Shown here one piece after another: positions 60,380-64,000 of a DNA stretch of 64,000 nt (within the stretch, counting starts at the first letter, position 1; the number at the start of each line of letters is the position of its first letter). Source of the DNA: Nocardia carnea NBRC 14403 (GTDB lineage Bacteria > Actinomycetota > Actinomycetes > Mycobacteriales > Mycobacteriaceae); NCBI RefSeq assembly GCF_000308515.1, contig NZ_BAFV01000072.1:1-64000 (forward strand). Direction: 5' to 3'. Below the pieces are notes generated by a model. The model saw nothing but the letters and a program-made list of their open reading frames with translations, ran no database searches and was not told the origin of the DNA. A program made the position numbers and the translations under genes.

Positions 60380-60622
60380 CGGGTTCCTCTCTCAGATGTA
60401 TCACCTGGACGCCGCGGTGCTCGGGGGATCGTCCCACGGTCGTCCGCGTGACGCCCACGCATGTGTGTAGTCGCAGTCACACTCGTGCCGCAACTCGGAA
60501 GCCGATAATTCGAGAAGGCTCACATCGCGCGACATCGAACAATACGGATGCGAACCGAACTGATGTCCCCTGCCTGCTGTTAATGTGATTCCGCAGTTCG
60601 GGTCCCGATCGGAGAGCTGGAT

Positions 60623-61405
60623 ATGACTGATCTCGAGCACCATCGCGAAGGCAGCGGTGAGCCCCTCGTCCTGGTCCACGGTGTGGGCAGCCGGTGGCAG
60701 GTGTGGGAACCGATCATCGGCACCCTCGCCGAACATTTCGACGTGATCGCGGTCGATCTGCCCGGTTTCGGCGGTTCCGCACCACTACCCCGGACCACCG
60801 TCGACACGCTGACCGGCGCGCTCGCCGATTTCTTGGCCGCCCAGGGCATCGAGCGGCCGCATCTCGCGGGTAATTCGATGGGTGGCGGGATCTCGCTGAA
60901 CCTCGGCGCCCGCGGCCTGGCACGCTCGGTGACAGCCTTCTCACCGATCTTCTTCTGGGACACACCGGGCCGGGTCTGGTGTCAGCAATCGCTGGGTCAG
61001 TCCAAGAAACTCGGCCGTATCCTCGGCCCGGCAATGCCGAAGGTGCTCGGCACACCGGCCGGCCGCACCGTGTTCTTGAGCCTGGTCTTCGGTAAGCCGT
61101 GGGCGGTCGATACGCAGACCGCCCTGGACACCGCCGAAGGCGCGGTGAAATCGCTGGGTTTCTCACCGGCGCTGGACTCGTTCACCGAGGCCGAACTCGC
61201 GGACCCGGCGGCGCTCGCGGACCTTCCGGTGACCATCGCCTGGGGTAACCGCGACATATTGCTCACCTACAAGACCCAGAGCCGGCGCGCCCGCGAGGTC
61301 CTCCCGCACGCCCGCCACATCACGCTGGAAGGCAGCGGGCATACGCCGTTCTACGACGATCCCGCCGCCTGCGCCCGCGTAATACTCGCCCAACTGCCCT
61401 CGTAA
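60623..61405 (+). CDS. Alpha/beta-fold hydrolase
   Basis: The 260-residue protein has the catalytic elements in order: oxyanion region LVHGVGSRWQVW, nucleophile elbow GNSMGGG (Ser about residue 90), acid in VTIAWGNRDILL, and His in LEGSGHTPFYDDP. It has no signal peptide. Substrates of this broad family include esters, epoxides and C-C bonds; sequence alone does not choose among them. It is divergent from the lipoprotein gene. Confidence 0.9.
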   Translation: MTDLEHHREGSGEPLVLVHGVGSRWQVWEPIIGTLAEHFDVIAVDLPGFGGSAPLPRTTVDTLTGALADFLAAQGIERPHLAGNSMGGGISLNLGARGLARSVTAFSPIFFWDTPGRVWCQQSLGQSKKLGRILGPAMPKVLGTPAGRTVFLSLVFGKPWAVDTQTALDTAEGAVKSLGFSPALDSFTEAELADPAALADLPVTIAWGNRDILLTYKTQSRRAREVLPHARHITLEGSGHTPFYDDPAACARVILAQLPS

Positions 61406-61641
61406 CGGAACCCCGGAGACGCACCGGAGCGCAGTGTCCGCCGGCCACGGCAACGCGCACCGATACCGACGGCTGGGCGCGGAGGGCACCGGCGATAGCC
61501 GATATGTGGTCCGCTGCCCGTTCGGCCGCCCACTGACGATGCGGTTCGAACGGGCCGACCGCTTCCGGCAGTCGACGAGGCCGCTGACCGCCGGAGCGCC
61601 GGCCGAGGCCGGTTCGCTTCACCCGTGCGGCGCCGGAAACC

Positions 61642-62406
61642 TCAGCGACCCTGCCATACCGGGTCGCGCTTCTCGGCGAATGCGAGCGCGCCCTCGGCCG
61701 CGTCCTTGGAAGTGATCGCAGGAAGAGCGAGTTCCCCCTGCTTCGCGAAACCCTCGGCGGCACTCCAATCCGGGGACTCGTCGATGATCCGCTTACTGGC
61801 CGCCACCGCCAGCGGAGCCGCGGCCGCGATCTCACCCGCCAGCTCCAGCGCGACCTCCAGCGCCTCGCCGGGTTCGGTTACCCGGTTGACCAGCCCCAGC
61901 TGATGCAACCGTTCGGCGCTGATCCGGCCACCGGTCAACGCCAGTTCCGCCGCGATACTGCGCGGCAGGCGCTGAGTCAGGCGCATCACGCCGCCGGCCG
62001 CCGCCACGAGTCCGCGTTTCACCTCGGGGATACCGAATTTCGCGTCCCGGGCGGCGACGATGAGGTCACCGGAGAGTGCCAGTTCGAAACCACCGGCCAG
62101 GGCGAAACCCTCGACCGCCGAGATCATCGGTTTGGCCGGCGGTTTCGCGGTGATACCGAGCGGTCCGCGATGTTCGGTCACCGGGAATTCCCCGCGGGTC
62201 ATCCCGATCAGATCCATTCCGGCGCTGAAGGTTCCGTCGGCCCCGGTGAACACGAGTACCCGCGCGGTATCGTCGGCCTCGAATTCGTCGATCGCGGCCT
62301 CGATCGCCTTCGCCGTCGCCAGGTCGATGGCGTTGCGCGCCGCGGGCCGGTTGACGGTGAGCACGGTGATCGCATCACACCGGTCCAGGAGCACGGTGTC
62401 GGTCAT
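61642..62406 (-). CDS. Enoyl-CoA hydratase/isomerase family protein
   Basis: The 254-residue crotonase-fold protein shows RPAARNAIDLATAKAIEAAI, the oxyanion hole FSAGMDLIGM and the second loop VEGFALAGGFELALSGDLIVAA, and PEVKRGLVAAAGGVMRLTQRL where catalytic Glu is expected. ATG 62406 overlaps the stop of the thiolase-like gene by one base (TGATG). It is likely a step in beta-oxidation or degradation of a CoA-linked compound. Confidence 0.92.
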   Translation of the reverse strand: MTDTVLLDRCDAITVLTVNRPAARNAIDLATAKAIEAAIDEFEADDTARVLVFTGADGTFSAGMDLIGMTRGEFPVTEHRGPLGITAKPPAKPMISAVEGFALAGGFELALSGDLIVAARDAKFGIPEVKRGLVAAAGGVMRLTQRLPRSIAAELALTGGRISAERLHQLGLVNRVTEPGEALEVALELAGEIAAAAPLAVAASKRIIDESPDWSAAEGFAKQGELALPAITSKDAAEGALAFAEKRDPVWQGR

Positions 62407-63926
62407 CAGACTGTCCTCTCGCTGCGCAGAATGAAACGGTCGGCGGCGGTGATCTCGATGGCAGCGCCCAACCGGTCGCCGATGGTGCAGGCGGCGACGG
62501 TTTCGCTGTCCGTCGCCCGGACAAGTATGCGTGCCCCGGCCGGGTTCAGCGCACTGACCACCACGGCTTCGGCTTCGTCGCCAGCTTCGCCCTTGCGGTG
62601 CGGGATCGTGTACGCCTCGATAACCGCCGGGCCCGTATAGCCGGGATCCGTCTCGCGCCGCGCCACCGGGACTTCGGCCTCCACCGGACGGAACGGTTCG
62701 GCCGGCGGTTTCGCCGAGTACACGCCCACCCCGTGTTTGGTGATGTACCAGCCGAGCGCGGTGGTGAGCCCGTAGTCGCCGGGATTGTCGCGCAGTATCC
62801 CGGCCATGGTGGCGATGCCGTGGGTGCTGTAGTTGTTGCCCGGACCGCCACCGAAGGTGAGACCGCCGGTGACCGTGAGCGATCGCGCGGGATCGTCGAT
62901 CGGCAGGCCCAGCGCGGCGGCACCCACCTGCACGGCCACCGGGAAGCAGGAATACAGGTCGATATGGGCGATATCGTCGATACCGACCCCCGCGCCCGAC
63001 AGCGCGGCCCGGCCGGCCGCCGCGATCGCCGGGGAGGCCGCCATATCGGTGCGTTCCGAGACGTACCAGGTATCGGTGGCGGTGGCGCCGCCGTGCGGGA
63101 AGACCCACCGTTCGCGGGGCACCCCGGCCGCGTCCGCGGCCGCGGCGCTGCACAGGATGAGGCCCGCGCCCTGGTCGACGGTCAGGTTCGCCATCAGCAG
63201 TTTCGGATACGGGGTCGACACCATCCGGTTGTCGGGTCCGGTGGTGACGAGTTCGGTGACGGTCCGCTGCGTCGGCATCCAGGCGTACGGGTTGCGGGCC
63301 GCGACCTCGGAGAACCGCGACCACAGCCCGCCTATCCGCGCGCGATGGGTCGGGAGATCGAGACCGAGACGGTTGCGCATCGCCGATTCCATCAGCGCGT
63401 ATATGTAGATCGGGCCCCACAGCCCGGCCGCGGTTTCCATCGCCGAACTGGGGGCGTCGGTGGCGCCGATGATCTCGTCGGGGACGGCGTTCTCGTGCTG
63501 TTCGGGCCAGCCGGGGTCCACACCGGTTTTTTTGGCCTTGTTGAGCGAAGCCACCGATTCGGCGCCGCAGATCAGCGCGATATCGCATTTACCCTCGGTG
63601 ATCTGCCGTCCCAGTAGGTTGAGCAGCCGCTGGGGGGCGTCGCCGCCGGCGGGCGCGGATTGCAGGGTCCGTTTCGGGGAGGCGCCGATCTGCGCAGCGA
63701 CCGTCGCGGCAAGGTTCGGGTAGGAGCCGCTGACCGTGGCGACGGCGGCCACCACATCGGCGGATCGCAGCAGCGCATCGCCGGTTCCGCTGTCCGTACC
63801 GGCCCGGCGCAGCGATTCCGCCGCCAATTCGACTGCCCCGGGCAGACCTGGTTCACCGGACCGATGCACGATCTGTCCGACTCCGACGAGCACCGGTGTG
63901 CGCGGGTCCATTCCGGCTGGCAGCAT
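62406..63926 (-). CDS. Thiolase-like protein with C-terminal additional domain
   Basis: The 506-residue protein has a thiolase fold (about 1-370; PVLVGVGQIVHR, SAPAGGDAPQRLLNLLGRQI, CSAAAADAAG, IDLYSCFPVAVQ, GGLTFGGGPGNNYSTHG) and an extra beta-barrel-like C-terminal part (about 380-506, PGYTGPAVIEAYTIPHRKG). This is the actinobacterial thiolase-like layout, not a classical biosynthetic or degradative thiolase; the usual nucleophile context is changed, so activity is uncertain. ATG 63926 follows GGAGG. It heads an operon with the hydratase gene. Confidence 0.85.
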   Translation of the reverse strand: MLPAGMDPRTPVLVGVGQIVHRSGEPGLPGAVELAAESLRRAGTDSGTGDALLRSADVVAAVATVSGSYPNLAATVAAQIGASPKRTLQSAPAGGDAPQRLLNLLGRQITEGKCDIALICGAESVASLNKAKKTGVDPGWPEQHENAVPDEIIGATDAPSSAMETAAGLWGPIYIYALMESAMRNRLGLDLPTHRARIGGLWSRFSEVAARNPYAWMPTQRTVTELVTTGPDNRMVSTPYPKLLMANLTVDQGAGLILCSAAAADAAGVPRERWVFPHGGATATDTWYVSERTDMAASPAIAAAGRAALSGAGVGIDDIAHIDLYSCFPVAVQVGAAALGLPIDDPARSLTVTGGLTFGGGPGNNYSTHGIATMAGILRDNPGDYGLTTALGWYITKHGVGVYSAKPPAEPFRPVEAEVPVARRETDPGYTGPAVIEAYTIPHRKGEAGDEAEAVVVSALNPAGARILVRATDSETVAACTIGDRLGAAIEITAADRFILRSERTV

Positions 63927-63948
63927 ACGTCCTCCGCTTCCTCACTGA

Positions 63949-63976
63949 AGTAAACCGCTGAAATGCGCGGTTAACT
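63949..63976. promoter_or_regulatory. Inverted-repeat operator candidate before the thiolase-like operon
   Basis: AGTAAACCGC-N8-GCGGTTAACT pairs at nine of ten positions and starts 23 bases upstream of the start codon, in the AT-richer promoter region. Confidence 0.55.
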
Positions 63977-64000
63977 TCTCGATTAGACCATGGAGTGATC

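Overview
The window is GC-rich chromosomal DNA from a mycolic-acid actinobacterium. Nocardia or a close Nocardiaceae relative is the best guess. The reasons are very strong GC bias at third codon positions, many GTG/TTG starts, long Pro/Thr/Ala-rich secreted or membrane proteins, and gene neighbourhoods that follow the M. tuberculosis Rv0312-Rv0385 region (purA, fba, pyrE, clpB, dnaK-grpE-dnaJ-hspR, the EtfD-type Fe-S reductase, the alanine aminotransferase, dcd, ugd). The genus is inferred; no species marker was read.

Layout. 1-5.7 kb: a partial acidic low-complexity protein (minus strand, running off the left edge), a DUF3151 protein, a FUSC-type membrane protein, and an M50 protease with its conserved partner, divergent from purA. 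5.9-12.5 kb: purA, an EmbR-like SARP/FHA regulator behind class II aldolase fba, two tandem DedA proteins and a GH76 hydrolase. 12.8-18.7 kb: a TrmH-family methyltransferase, small membrane proteins, a FabH-YhhN coupled pair, pyrE and two membrane-anchored hypotheticals. 18.8-28.4 kb: the HspR heat-shock regulon, clpB and dnaK-grpE-dnaJ-hspR, each with HAIR operator boxes, enclosing a flavohemoglobin and a globin-less relative. 29-34.3 kb: an Hsp70-like membrane protein, two tandem secreted trypsin-like proteases and an exported hypothetical, separated by strong hairpins. 34.7-49.6 kb: EtfD-like reductase with a nine-copy C-terminal repeat, a PPOX protein, Uma2, two acyl-CoA dehydrogenases, a DUF218 protein, UDP-glucose dehydrogenase, a second Hsp70-like Pro/Thr-rich protein, YibE/F, a 6C small RNA and the aminotransferase. 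49.7-54.3 kb: XRE regulator with a divergent partner, DUF2867/TetR pair with twin operators, dcd, a VOC protein and tRNA-Gly(CCC). 54.3-58.5 kb: an accessory segment next to the tRNA with a probable immunity/nuclease-toxin pair and an XRE regulator divergent from small unknown genes. 58.6-64 kb: flavin/FMN reductases, a lipoprotein, an alpha/beta hydrolase, and an enoyl-CoA hydratase/thiolase-like operon.

Functional themes are protein quality control (ClpB, DnaK system, HspR), fatty-acid beta-oxidation and its electron sink (acyl-CoA dehydrogenases, hydratase, thiolase-like protein, EtfD-like reductase), nucleotide synthesis (purA, pyrE, dcd) and cell-envelope biology. The items most worth follow-up are the 6C RNA, the toxin/immunity-like pair beside tRNA-Gly, the twin TATACG operators, the HAIR boxes, a decayed ~49-bp tandem repeat and a large palindromic intergenic element.
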